Source: Spinellus fusiger
Taxonomy: Eukaryota > Mucoromycota > Mucoromycetes > Mucorales > Phycomycetaceae
DNA: 64,000 bases
Assembly: GCA_025094145.1 (NCBI GenBank)
Contig: JALLLS010000003.1
Coordinates: 124,001 to 188,000 of the forward strand
Reading direction: 5' to 3'
The notes under the pieces were generated by a model, which saw only the letters and a list, made by a program, of their open reading frames with translations, was not told the origin of the DNA and made no database searches. How positions within the stretch are numbered: position 1 is the first letter of the stretch; every line of letters begins with the position of its first letter. Below are positions 1 to 10,867 of this stretch, piece after piece. The position numbers and the translations under genes were made by a program.

Positions 1-419
1 AGCTTAGTACTTCTTTCTTCCTACAGGACAGTTAGGTTGGACTATAAATACATGTTCAATCAATGACCAAGATATTATGATAAGCACAATAAAACACTAC
101 TGCTTCAGATTGATGTACATAGAGATAAATCACTTGTATTTATTTGAAAAGCCCATTTATCAGTACAGAATATATACTAACATTGAACAAGGTTGTCTGA
201 ATTTTATATAACATAACAAAGACAAACTGAGAAGAGATATACTAAGTGGTGTACATGATACTGTTACTCCAGGTTCTATACACTAAAAACGAGTAGTTAG
301 TAGTTATCAGTTTGTAAATAAATAAATAAAACAAACAGTTACAAAATAAATGGTCTGGAATGAAGCATTTATGATAAGTTGTAGTGTATTTGAATGCAGT
401 GGATAGATCTTTTAGAGAT

Positions 420-1210
420 AGTATAAGAGTGCAACAGCCTTTATTAGAATGTGTACCTTCTGGTGGTGATCTCCTTGAAGTTCCTCTATCTGTAATAATC
501 ATTAGAATAAAAGAATAACATACAAGTTGAATAAAAAAGAAGGAACAGAATGAATCATACGTTAACTAAACAGATATCTTTGGACATAAGAAGCCATTGA
601 TGACACTATCACATCAATAGAGGATGAACAGTAGCTGATACTATACAATGTTATCAAAGGCTATCCATTTCCTCCTTCTTATTGTATTTCTATCTATTCT
701 TTCTGAACTAAAGATGTTATGTAGCCAACAAGATACGAATAAAGTAAAGTAAATACAATATGCCTATAGAATCAATCTAAAGTTCTTAAATGTGTTTGAT
801 TTCTATAGGTGACTATAGCAAGTCATCCAGGTACGAATCCTACCAGAGTAATGACAATAAAGGGAAAAGACATGCGGAGGATATTGAAGAAAGAAGGATT
901 CAAACTCTATCTTATCAATGAATTCAAAACATCGACCCTATGTCCTGAATGCAAGTACTCACCTTTGGAAACAGTTAAACATATCAAGAACCCCAGGCCC
1001 TATCAATGAACAAAAAATGCCCAAAGTTAAATGTTATGGTCTTCTCAGGTCATTTTTCTCCCTTCAAATAGGTGTTCAAACTAAAATTGTATGAAAGACA
1101 AGACATTGAGGCTTTGAGAATCGTGATCTAGCTGCTACATTGAACTTTGGACATAGTCTAATGTCTCCAAGGGAAAATAGTACCCTCTCATAGTGCTTTT
1201 GTAGATAGAA
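420..1210 (+). pseudogene. Fanzor (TnpB-like) relic, family B, copy 1
   Basis: This is the decayed C-terminal half of a Fanzor RNA-guided nuclease. The clearest part is 809-1008, where the translation shows a GKDMRRILKKEGFKLYLI stretch, then NEFKTSTLCPEC (the first zinc-finger cysteine pair) and NPRPY. These match the same region of the better copy at 34.9-35.1 kb. A second block near 1128-1160 reads NRDLAATLNF, the RuvC-III motif, in another frame. Between them is an AG|GT...TAG|GTG junction (about 1049-1071) at the same codon position as the intron of the better copy. Stops and frameshifts make it non-functional. The stretch 420-1200 repeats in inverted orientation at about 40510-41370. Upstream of 420 I see no further similarity. 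Confidence 0.7.
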
Positions 1211-1730
1211 CAAAAGAGAACATAAAGATATAACTAGAACCAAGAAAAGATCCAAGCCTTCTTGATTATCTTTCTCCTCCCCAGCGATCACTGGAGCCTC
1301 GGTTGACTCACCGAAGGAAACCTATGCTACAGGAAAACTATATAAAATAATAATGAAGTGTGTCATTGAATTTTCTCATGCAAAAAGACATTATAATGTC
1401 TATTACATCTTACTGTAGTTGGAATAATCATTGAATGGCAATAGATGTCCCCACAACTCACTCATTAGTGCTTTGAGAAGAAGAAGACGCTTTCTCATCC
1501 TATTACTTATTATGAATGAATGCATTTTTAGTGCCAATGACGCACACACTACTGACAGAAGCAAGGGAAAATGAAATAATGAAATAATAAAATAAATAAT
1601 AAAAATAATAAATAAAGGATATTCACTCGACAAAGAAGAATAAACTCTTCCGGATTCTCCACTTTCTAATCCCTCTTAATGTTCTTCTGCTTTACATGTA
1701 AGGAATTTATACAACTCATATCACTTGTTA

Positions 1731-1937
1731 ATGGCTTTAGTTGGTCTTGAAAAGTTCAAGCGTAAGACAAGTAACAACTACTCTTGTCCTCATTGTTCTG
1801 CTCATGATGTCTACTTGGTGAAGACTAATGACTGCTTTACTTTTTGCTTTATTCCACTGATACCCTGTGGAGGTACAAAAGAACTGTACGAGTGCTTTAC
1901 ATGTGGCTGGGTGAATGTCCAGCAACCCCTGCCCTAA
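1731..1937 (+). CDS. small zinc-ribbon protein (zinc_ribbon_15-like)
   Basis: A 68-residue frame starting at ATG 1731. It has two cysteine pairs, CPHC near residue 20 and CFTCG near residue 57. Between them is a hydrophobic FCFIPLIPCG segment followed by a TKELYEC stretch. This CxxC, hydrophobic PLIP, CxxC layout resembles the fungal zinc-ribbon family of unknown function (Pfam zinc_ribbon_15), as I remember that family. Metal binding is likely; a cellular role is not known. The frame could be the last exon of a longer gene, but no upstream exon is obvious. An AATAAA-like signal follows about 30 bp after the stop. Confidence 0.55.
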   Translation: MALVGLEKFKRKTSNNYSCPHCSAHDVYLVKTNDCFTFCFIPLIPCGGTKELYECFTCGWVNVQQPLP

Positions 1938-2032
1938 TCAATGGTCTGATATAACAAACCAATATATAAAATAAAAACAGAACCTATAAAACACAAAAGA
2001 AAGTGTGTGCATAGACAAGGGGGGATATTTTA

Positions 2033-4594
2033 TTATTCGTTTAGGAACTCATTAAACATGGCGGTCACACTTTGCTGTAGATGCTTTGCCAGTGAATTCT
2101 TGATGGTTTTAGCAAACTTTTTGATGGAGAGTTTGTTCAGTAGACTACAGTAATAATAATAATGTAGATATAAGCATACAATAAAATAAGTTAAATGAGT
2201 GTCTTGCCTGTGCTGTGTCTTCTCGAAGTGAATAACCAGTTTGTTGATTATACATACACACTTCTGAACGTGGTAGGGCAGTCCTTTGGCAGGTGCAATA
2301 CATACAAGTGTTATATGGATGCCAGAGATAATACCAGAAGCACTTCCCAAATCACTGTACAATGGAAGGCCCGTCTTAGTATTAAAGATGTAATCCAATT
2401 GTGTGCATATAAGTTCAAAGTTCTTACTATACACATAAGTGTATTAGTAGAGGTCAATAGTATGGATACAAATAAACAATAAGAAAAACTCACAATTCAT
2501 AGATCGACTTATAGCACTCATCACTCTCCTCTTCATTAACAAAAGAAGACATACTCTCTGTTCTTGTGCTGCTCCATTTTGACTCAAGCAATGTCTTTTC
2601 AATGTTTATATCAGGACCCCTCAGCTTAATGATCTGAGGAAAGATATTTTGAATATCAATAATGATATTCTGCAACAAGAAATCGTAATCATCAGAACAA
2701 CTAGTGCGGTTGCAACGAGACAAAATAAACAAATAGCTCATCTAGTTTCAATAATACCTTTCTATGTAAGGAATATTAATTGTTTTGTATCGCGTCAATC
2801 TAAAGACATCAACTATTAGCAGCAATAAACTACTCATTACATACAAATCATTAAAAGCGACTTTAGCATTTCGGATATGATCTTCATTAAGTGTAGGCTG
2901 CTGACTCACAGGCGCCCAGAATATTAATCTTCCCAAGTATTTTGCATACTGAACAGTTTCAGGTGAGAAGCCTCCTGGATAAGGATCAATCAATCTTCGT
3001 GTATGCTGAATAATCTCTTTCAATGCCTTTCTTCTTTCATAAGGAAGGTCCATAAGGATGTCTCCCATTTGTACGGTAATTTTCTCCAAGCTAGCTAAGA
3101 TTACTGACTGTTAACATGGAGAGAGAGAAATACATAACTACTATAGATATGCTTTTTCTCAAATACCTGTGTCATCGTTGTTTTCCTTCAGTCGAATCCA
3201 CATATCGTAGAAACTAATCAATACATTATTGGGAACAGCAAGTCTGTTTAAGCAAACAATCAAACAATCAACATCTTTTTCTTGTTCTTCTTGATCAGCA
3301 AACTTCTTCAAAATGGCACTCATTTCAGTAGCTTCCATTGTCCATTGGGATCGAGGTTTCTCAGCACATTGGCATAGTTGATACACACAGTCAACAAGAC
3401 ACTCCATGGCCTCAAGTGTTGATTGCTTTCTCAATAATATCTGAATCAGGTCTTTTACCCCCAACATAAAGAGGTTGAGAGACGATGCTATGATATGGTC
3501 TTCTGGGTTAAATATAAAAGACTTGGTGGAAGAGTCTTTTTCTGTTGTATTCATGAATGATTTCTTATCATTATCTTCTGTGGACTTGACATTTTCATCG
3601 ATGGTGGGATCTTCTTTTGTTTCTTCTTTGGACATTTTTTCTTTTTCGTCTTTCTTTTCTTTCGTGTATCCTTTTTCTGAATCTTCTTCTTTTTCTGTAC
3701 TTTTAGCTCCATCTGATGTTGCTTCTTTGATTTTGGATTTCTTAATTTTCTTTCTTGGATCATCTTTTATCTCTCCTTCAGAATCCTCCAATATCACCTC
3801 TTCAATCGTTGATTTTTTTTCTTTATTATCAGAATCATCTGCTTTTTCTTTTTCCTTTTTAGTAGATTCCTTTTCTTCAGCAAGCTGGGTCTTGGAGGAT
3901 GTCTCTTTTTTCTCAGTAGTTATCTTTTGTGTATCTGCTTTTTCATTTATGACTGGATAAGAACTTGTTTTTTCTATGTCTGGGTACAGACTTGTCATTT
4001 CCAGGCTTTGTAAAGTGCCCAGCAAGAGAGAGGCATAAAGTCCAACTATTACTGTCAAATCTTCAGGTAAAGTCAACTTTCTTACAACATCCCACCCCTT
4101 TTCACTGATTTGTGTATCAGTAAACCAATTGTCTGTGTATTTATATACATTTACATATATAAATATGTATGTGTATGTGTATGTGTATGTGTATGTGTTA
4201 GTAAAATTTCATTTTATTATTATTATTTGTATAAATTACCTTGAATATAAGGCTTTCTTTCTGCTCTTTTCATTGCCAAACCTCTGTAGATACGTTTCCA
4301 TAAGTCTCTTGAGCTTGTATACTCAACTTTCTTTTCCCAAGTATCTATCCATGATTTTTCCATTTTATTGCATATATCAAAGAAATCAGATGTAGTTTTA
4401 GGTGTATTTGTAGGATTCATTGGGTTGTTGTTTAGATTGTTGATATTTTCTGTATTATCAATCATTCTTTTCTTGATGTCTTCGAATCCTGAAATTACTG
4501 CATCGTTTGTATCTTTGAGTATCTTTTGTCTATCATCTGCTGATGCCTCAATAAAAATAGGTATCACAGGTAGAGGGTTTGGTAGTACTTTCAT
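2033..4594 (-). CDS. hypothetical protein, six exons, about 734 aa
   Basis: I do not recognise the family. Frame and splice consensus give exons 4594-4240, 4132-3167, 3103-2758, 2700-2494, 2426-2208 and 2144-2033, all in phase and summing to 735 codons. The last intron (2207-2145) would be GC-AG. It is 63 nt and in frame, so it can be read through. The N-terminal 120 residues hold a Trp-rich part (KSWIDTWEKK, RDLWKRIYRG). Residues of roughly 170-260 are a Lys/Glu/Ser-rich, probably disordered linker. The C-terminal half is an ordered, mostly helical-looking region with an NTKTGLPLYSDLGSASG segment that could be a longin- or roadblock-like strand, but this is a guess. ATG 4594 follows directly after a TTTTAG, so a further 5' exon is possible. 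Confidence 0.6.
3475..3960 (-). repeat. low-complexity K/E/S-coding stretch inside the hypothetical gene
   Basis: The minus-strand exon is dense in AAG, GAA and TCT codons, giving a Lys/Glu/Ser-rich linker. The complementary strand therefore has a long open frame rich in Ser and Phe. That frame is an antisense artefact, not a gene. Confidence 0.75.
4161..4200. repeat. (TATGTG)n microsatellite in an intron
   Basis: About four to five units of a TGTGTA-type hexamer lie in the first recognised intron of the hypothetical gene at 2.0-4.6 kb. Confidence 0.8.
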
Positions 4595-4599
4595 CTAAA

Positions 4600-6000
4600 A
4601 GAGAGCATTGCTTGATAAGTAAAAGGTGTATGTTATTACCTTTATCTTTAGACTTACTATAATAAATTGAAGTGAAGTAAATCAAAGTAACCTGAGAAAT
4701 AGTGTTTAAATAGTAAATTGGATATTTTTTCGGGGAGTATGAATACTATTGGTATATGATAAATGAAATCTCTATATCTATCTTTATCTCATTCTTTTTA
4801 AAGGATAAAGAACATAAAGAACATAAGAACAGGCAACGGCTTCTTTAATAACCACAGCTTTTGCCTTGTCGAACTATTGTTATTTACTTTAATAATTATT
4901 TTCTAGTGAATAATAGTAAGTATTTCTATCAATTCTGTCCATTATGCCTGTATGATTACTCTATCAATTCTATCCACTAGTGTAAAATAACAAGTCTATC
5001 AATCTAGTTAAACTTAACACTTCTTTTAAATAGATAAACATGTATTACTTGATGAAAACAGATACTATTTTTTCTAAAATTATTTCACACCTGGAAGTAA
5101 TTACAAATAAAAAAAAAAGAAAAGGGTCTTTGGACCTCGCATTGAAAAAACTATTGTCTGATTTTTTAATAGATAAGACTCATCACTGCTTTGTGAATGT
5201 TGTAAAAATAACATTACTCGATTTTTTTAGGAATAAAAATGACAAAGTTTTTCAAAGTAGCATGACACATTTATCATAGTATTATCGTTCAATTTATCCA
5301 CATTCTATTTCAATTGCAAGCAGAGCAAGAAAATAGTAATTGTTGATGTTTCTAAACCTAAAAAGTTTTATTTCTTATTTTATTATTGCTCGATGGATTC
5401 TTGAGTAGTTTTTTTTCAAAATATATAATCAATAAGAAGAAAAAGTACTTTTTAGTGGTCTTCTATTGTTTATTACAAAAATAGTTAGTATTATTCATAT
5501 ACCTCTTTGGCATCTCTATCTTATACTAATAATAAAGGTCGCCTGTCCTCTCAATACATTTCCCTTTATTTCAACATAAAATTTTCCAATAGAATTCTTA
5601 ATGATAAATTGATGTTTTATTTTCCCGATATCTTATCTTCTTCAAACAAGACCCAAGGTATTTCTTTGGACTTGAATTCAATATCTATACGAATGAGTAG
5701 GATAAGGTCTCGATACCACCTTATGTCTTTCTTATTAGATTTTTAGAATATAGCACCAAGATTATCTTTTAAGTGGAGGGGTTTTTTTTTGGAATCTAAG
5801 AAAGAGAAATAAACTGGACAATCACATGTCTCACATTTCAAGCAAATAGGAATTCAAAATGTTAAAAAAGAACTCTTTTTTGCATAAAACTCTTTTTCTT
5901 TCTAAATATCATTGAACCAACACAACATTTCAGATTGATAATCAGAAACTCACGCCCATAGGAAATATAATGTAAAAGATAAAAAGCTATAGGGCATTTA
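4600..6000. other. AT-rich intergenic DNA
   Basis: No supportable gene. Two short open frames (near 5040 and 5507) have AT-driven composition, no recognisable motif and no splice partners. A stretch at 5770-5790 (AAGTGGAGGGG followed by poly-T) could be an eroded left end of the Tc1-type element that follows, but it is too degenerate to call. Confidence 0.5.
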
Positions 6001-6004
6001 TTAC

Positions 6005-6989
6005 ATGTTTAAAGCTGGATTAAGTTTGACTGTCATTGAAAGCATAGTTAAGATAAAAAAAAGGTTCACAGTTCAAAATAGTATTAAGAACATAAAAGAA
6101 TGTGGATCACCATTGTATTTGAAGTCTCGGAAAACCCTAAAAGTGAATGAGAGGTACTTTAGACACCCAGAAAAGGTCATTAGAAAGGGTTTATTTGCCC
6201 CATATAATCAACTAAAGCTGGAGATTCTAAAGTTCCAAGTAGATGCATGTAGAACCATCCTTATCAGCTACTGCAATCAGTTAGGGTTTGGATCTTTTTA
6301 TGTAGATCATAAGCCAGGCTTGACTGAGAAACACGAGAAAAGGCTTTGTTGGGCTAAAGAACATGTCAATTGGACGAACGACCAGTGGAAAGGCGTCGTC
6401 TAGTCTGATGAGTCCAGGTACACCGTGAAAGGGAACGATGGAGGTGCCTGTGTCATCAGAAAAGTTGGAGAACGTTATGATCCTAATCATATTGTTTCAA
6501 CAACAAAGTTTGGTGGTGGTAGGTTCATGCTTTGGAGCTGTTTTTAGACAGGTGGATTTGGCCCATTAGTCATTGTTGATGGCACTGTAAACCAAGACGA
6601 ATATATCAATATTTTGGCTGGTGAGTTCTATCTTTGGTTTATGGAATTGCATCATAAAGAAGTACAACGAGTTTCTGTTAAAAGAAGATAGTACTAACTG
6701 TCATATTGGGGCCTATGCTAGATGGTGGAAAGAGATCAATAAAATCAGGGACTCTGAGTACTAGCCCACACATTGTCCTGGATTGAACTCAATTGAACAT
6801 ATCTAGTGGGCCTTTAAAAGACGAATTGAAGAAAAAAGGGTATTTATTAAAAATGTAGAATGTTTGAAGACTCTACTTGCAGAGGAGTGGAAGAAGGTTG
6901 GTGTTGAACTTGCACAACGATTAGTTCTGAGTATGACAGATAGATGCCAGACTGTAATAGATCCCAAGAGTGGCCATAGTGGTTACTAA
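6005..6989 (+). pseudogene. Tc1/mariner transposase relic
   Basis: This is a DDE transposase remnant of the Tc1 type. In order one reads a helix-turn-helix-like N-terminus (6005-6100) and a QLGFGSFYVDHKPGLTEKHEKR stretch split over the first frame. A WSDESR-like first catalytic site follows near 6400 with a stop just before it. Then come CVIRKVGERY, a second catalytic region LKEDSTNCH near 6690, LNSIEHI near 6785 (third catalytic Glu) and a DRCQTVIDPKSGHSGY C-terminus. At least four in-frame stops and one frameshift disable it. The right end at about 7163 (TCACTT then TA) resembles the AAGTGACC inverted repeat of other elements in this window. Confidence 0.85.
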
Positions 6990-7850
6990 ATGGCCTTACA
7001 ATAAAACTTTTTTCTTGTATTTTAAACAATCCTCTATGTATCTATTCAAAGTTTTATGTTTCTATCTAATAGATTCATGAAGCTATAACTATTAAGAAAA
7101 GTATGAATATAAAAAAAAGAAATATGCATTTGAAAAATTACAACACTTTCTTTTTCTCACTTTACGTTTACAATGATAAGACAAGACCCCACCTCACAGA
7201 GAATAAACTGGCAATTAGTATAAATAGTATAGTTTATTACATCTTTAATAAAACAGACCTTGATACGAGCTACTTTCTGAAGTATAAACAAGATAGACTT
7301 TCTTTGACTTGGATAGTGGACTGCTTCTTGATCCCAACCTGCTTTCTTTATTTCTCTTTCCTTTTCATTGGTTCTGAGCTGTGTATGCACCAAGTGCCAC
7401 AGCCAGACTATGAACCTGTTTGTTCTCTGTACCCCACTTTGTTCGTGGTATATTCTATACCTCACCTTTATCCTACATTCTCGCACCTGCGAACACATCT
7501 CCATACCCTATTCTTACATCTCTTGTTCCGTGTCAGTAGCCAGCCTCCCAAGGCCCTACACGTCCCCTAAACGAACTCCCCTGCACAACAATACACATTG
7601 CTTATCATGAATACGTTTTTTGATTATTATTTTTTCTTCTTTGATATTCTGTACATATAAAGTTCAATTAACCGACCTCTATAATAAGTGTAGACCTATA
7701 TAGTCACACAAAATTAAAAAGTATACGATTTTTATTTTTTGAGATCCTGAGAAAGAATATGCTTTATGCATGAAAAGGCTATAACCTCAAATTTAACACA
7801 AAGATATTTTAACATATTGTTTATAGTAATGTATATAAAAAAGTTTTTAT
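6990..7850. other. right end of a Tc1-type element plus unexplained GC-richer patch
   Basis: The first 175 bases resemble the right arm of the AAGTGACC family (TCTATGTATCTATC, ATTCATGAAG and GAAAAATTAC blocks recur at 40.3 kb and 20.7 kb). From 7350 to 7600 the composition becomes more GC-rich and cytosine-rich, with open frames on both strands but no recognisable protein. Confidence 0.5.
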
Positions 7851-8920
7851 TTAATACTTTGTTGGGCCACCTTTGTCATCAATAACTGCCTGGCAGCGAT
7901 CCTTCATTGAGCCAACTAAACGTTCAGCAAGATCAACGTGGATATTTCCCCAAGCTTATTCTAAAGCTGTCTTGAGCTCATCAATATTTTTGATACCGGC
8001 CCTCTTGTTATCAATAAGCTTATCAAGACAGCCCCAGAGATGTTCAATGGGGTTGAGATCAGAACTTTGGGCAGGACAGTAATTAAAACGCCTAATTTCA
8101 TGTGTGTTTTTCCACCATGTTGTATAGCCGCCTGTATGGCAGCTAACCCCATCTTCTTGGAATATGAAGTCCCTATTCTCATTCTCGTTCAATTCAATGA
8201 ACCACAACAGAGAGTTTTCTGCCAAAATGTTGACATATACGTCCTGATTCACAGTGCTATCAACAAAGACCAAAAGACCCAAATTCACCAGACCAGAAAC
8301 ATCTCCAGATCATTATGCTGCCTTTCCCCTCATTTGGTTGTAGGTATGATATGAGCCGCCTTATACCTCTCTCCGATCTTTCGAATCACTCTGGCTCCTT
8401 CCTGGTAACCTTATACTTCAAACCGTGACTCATCAGACCATACGACGCGTCTCCAGTCCTCAGGAGTTCAATTGACCCGTTCCTTCGCCCAACGAAGCCT
8501 TTTCTTCATCTTTTCTTCAGATAACCCAGGCTTGTGTTCTACTAAGTCAGAACCAAACCCAATCTGGTGTATGTATTTTATGAATATTGCTTTACAGATG
8601 ATTATCTCATGAGCCTTAAGCTCCAAATTTATGTAGTTATAGGAGGCAAATGGGCTGCCTCTTAGAATGGCCTCAAGTTGTCTGAGGTCTCTCTTGTTAA
8701 GTTTTTTTGGTGCACCAGAACTAGGTCTTGGTAGAGGTGTACCATTAGTCATGATTCTACTAATAGTATTCTGGACAGTAGACTTGCTAATGCCAACGAC
8801 CTTTGAAATGGTACCCATGGAGTAATTTTCTCTTTCAAGCCAATAAACACCCCATTACTCTCTTTTTTCAAGCTTATTATAAACTCTATAGTTTTTAGTT
8901 GAGGATTCTGAGTTTGACAT
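7851..8920 (-). pseudogene. Tc1/mariner transposase relic, full length but broken
   Basis: Read from right to left, it starts at ATG 8920 (MSNSESSTKN). After a frame break comes a helix-turn-helix (GTISKVVGISKSTVQ, near 8815-8770) and then a GAPKKLNKRD linker. An LVEHKPGLSEEKMKKRLRWA segment follows, and a WSDESRF catalytic motif near 8420. The second catalytic region is FQEDGVSCHTGG near 8150, and the third site SDLNPIEHLWG is near 8055. The C-terminus ends with DDKGGPTKY and a stop at 7853. Order and spacing are those of Tc1 (DD34E) transposases. At least two frameshifts and stops are visible. It is more intact than the neighbour at 6.0 kb and lies in the opposite orientation. Confidence 0.88.
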
Positions 8921-8949
8921 TTGAAATTGTTTAATGGGATGTGATTCTG

Positions 8950-10833
8950 TGGTTAAAAGAAGAATCATGTTTAAAAATGTATAAATTAAAGTCGTACCCT
9001 TTCTAATTTTATGTGGCTGTAGAAGTAAAAAAAAGTTCGGTAGAAGTTTTTCTGACAATCTGGAAGTTAACGCATTCATAGCTAGACTAGTATCAATAAT
9101 GTGTTTATGTTTTTATTTTTGTGTATATCCATAAACATATTTATAAATGTGCCATTATCAACTACAATTTGATAGCTGTTTTGGCAAAAGAGTCTATCTT
9201 TTTTGCTCTTAACAATGTTGTCATGACTTAGGACCTTACTCTATAGATCCAATGTCAGTTTATCTCTTATTTTTCAAGTGGAAATGTTAAATAATATTTA
9301 CAGATTAAAGCCTTGCTTTCATTTTTATTAACATTAAACAAAGCCTTTACATCAGTGCATAGAGAAAATTCCAGTATCTTTTATGTCTGAAGTAAAGTAA
9401 GTTATTTTTGTCTCTTTAGCAGTGAAAAATAATTATTCAGAACTTCATGAGCCAAACAGCTGCATCGAGAATACACCCTAGTCAATTTAACTCAATGATA
9501 ACCAATCAGTACACACATCCCAAATGCATAAATATTGTAGTATTGAGAAAAAAAATAGATGAGCTGTATGACCTCAACTAAGGCAAAAGATGATAAAAGT
9601 ATATACTCGGAGAAAATAAAAAGCAATAGCCTATTAATAATGTAGATGTCATTTCGGTGATCAACTTCTGGAAGATTTGTCTGTATTCTGTAAAGGCTGT
9701 GTCATTTTGAAATATTATAAATATATAGTAGCTCATAGTCGTATCTATAGAAGACAGTATTTCTTAGCGTTAAATATGAAATATATTTTCAAACTGAGGC
9801 TGACAAGAGAGGCACCAGAAACAAACGTGTTTCTCCAATCTAATAATATCGCCTAAATTTTACATTACATGAATTGCTTTCTGTAACTCCATTAGTACAT
9901 TTGTGGGATCTGCAAACTGATAGTGCTAGTGAAATATATTGTCAAACAGAGAAAATTACTAATGTAACTTTCCAAATAAAATAAAATAAAAACTTTCTGT
10001 ATACTATCCTTCCTTAATTTTATATTTAGTGTCGTTGTAAAGAGTACTATGGTTTCATGTGACCATAAAATAAGAAACACCTCATGATTGAATGACCACA
10101 GTTAGACCTAAAGCTACAGTAGCTTTTTTATTTTAGCTTTTAGAAATACTTAAAGTAATAAATTATTTTCTAAAAAATGACTACTAATATCTATAGGGGA
10201 ATAGTGATAATGTAATTGTCTAAGTATCATTCTAATTCGGACATCTATTTTCTTGTTAAGAAATAGTTGTTATCAGAAATCCGTCGACCTTCAGCTACCT
10301 CTTGTTTGATATTTGGCAGCAATTCTGGGTGACATAAATCTAGACACTTTCACAACCAAGGCTTTGATCTTTAACTCTTAATCAAACTAAAACACTAAAC
10401 CTTCTAAAAACAGCTCAAGATCACATCATTAAGAAAAACAACATTACTGCTCTCTGAAATTTTGGCAAAGGCGTACAAAATAAATCTCAGGCCTAGTCTC
10501 CGTAAAAAAAAGCTTGTTATCAAATCATTCCTCCAATAAAATGCTTATTACTCTATTTATTCAACAAATATTTTTAAATTACGTTCTATGAGTATCAAGA
10601 TGGAATATAAATTGAAGTATCGTTATATAGCATGTAATATGATGTAAATAATACATCCAACGTTATTGTTTTTTTTTACTCTTGTATTCGTTTGCCTTTT
10701 ATCAGTCCTATTGACTAACCCGTATTGAATGTTAAATGTACTGAATTTTTCTCATAAATTAACGGGTGATTGTATCGTAGCATATCTTAAATATAGTTTT
10801 TCTCATTCCAAGAATAGTGGCATAAATAAACTT

Positions 10834-10867
<34 letters not shown>

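Noticed and set aside
796..870. tRNA-like GGTACGAATCC sequence
   Set aside because: No acceptor or anticodon stem pairing; it falls in the Fanzor relic frame.
3475..3960. Long plus-strand open frame rich in Ser and Phe
   Set aside because: It is the antisense shadow of the Lys/Glu/Ser-rich exon on the minus strand, which has splice partners in phase on both sides.
7103..7570. 155-codon plus-strand frame and a 115-codon minus-strand frame in a GC-richer patch
   Set aside because: No recognisable motif, no splice partners and both strands open; the first part is the right arm of a Tc1-type element.
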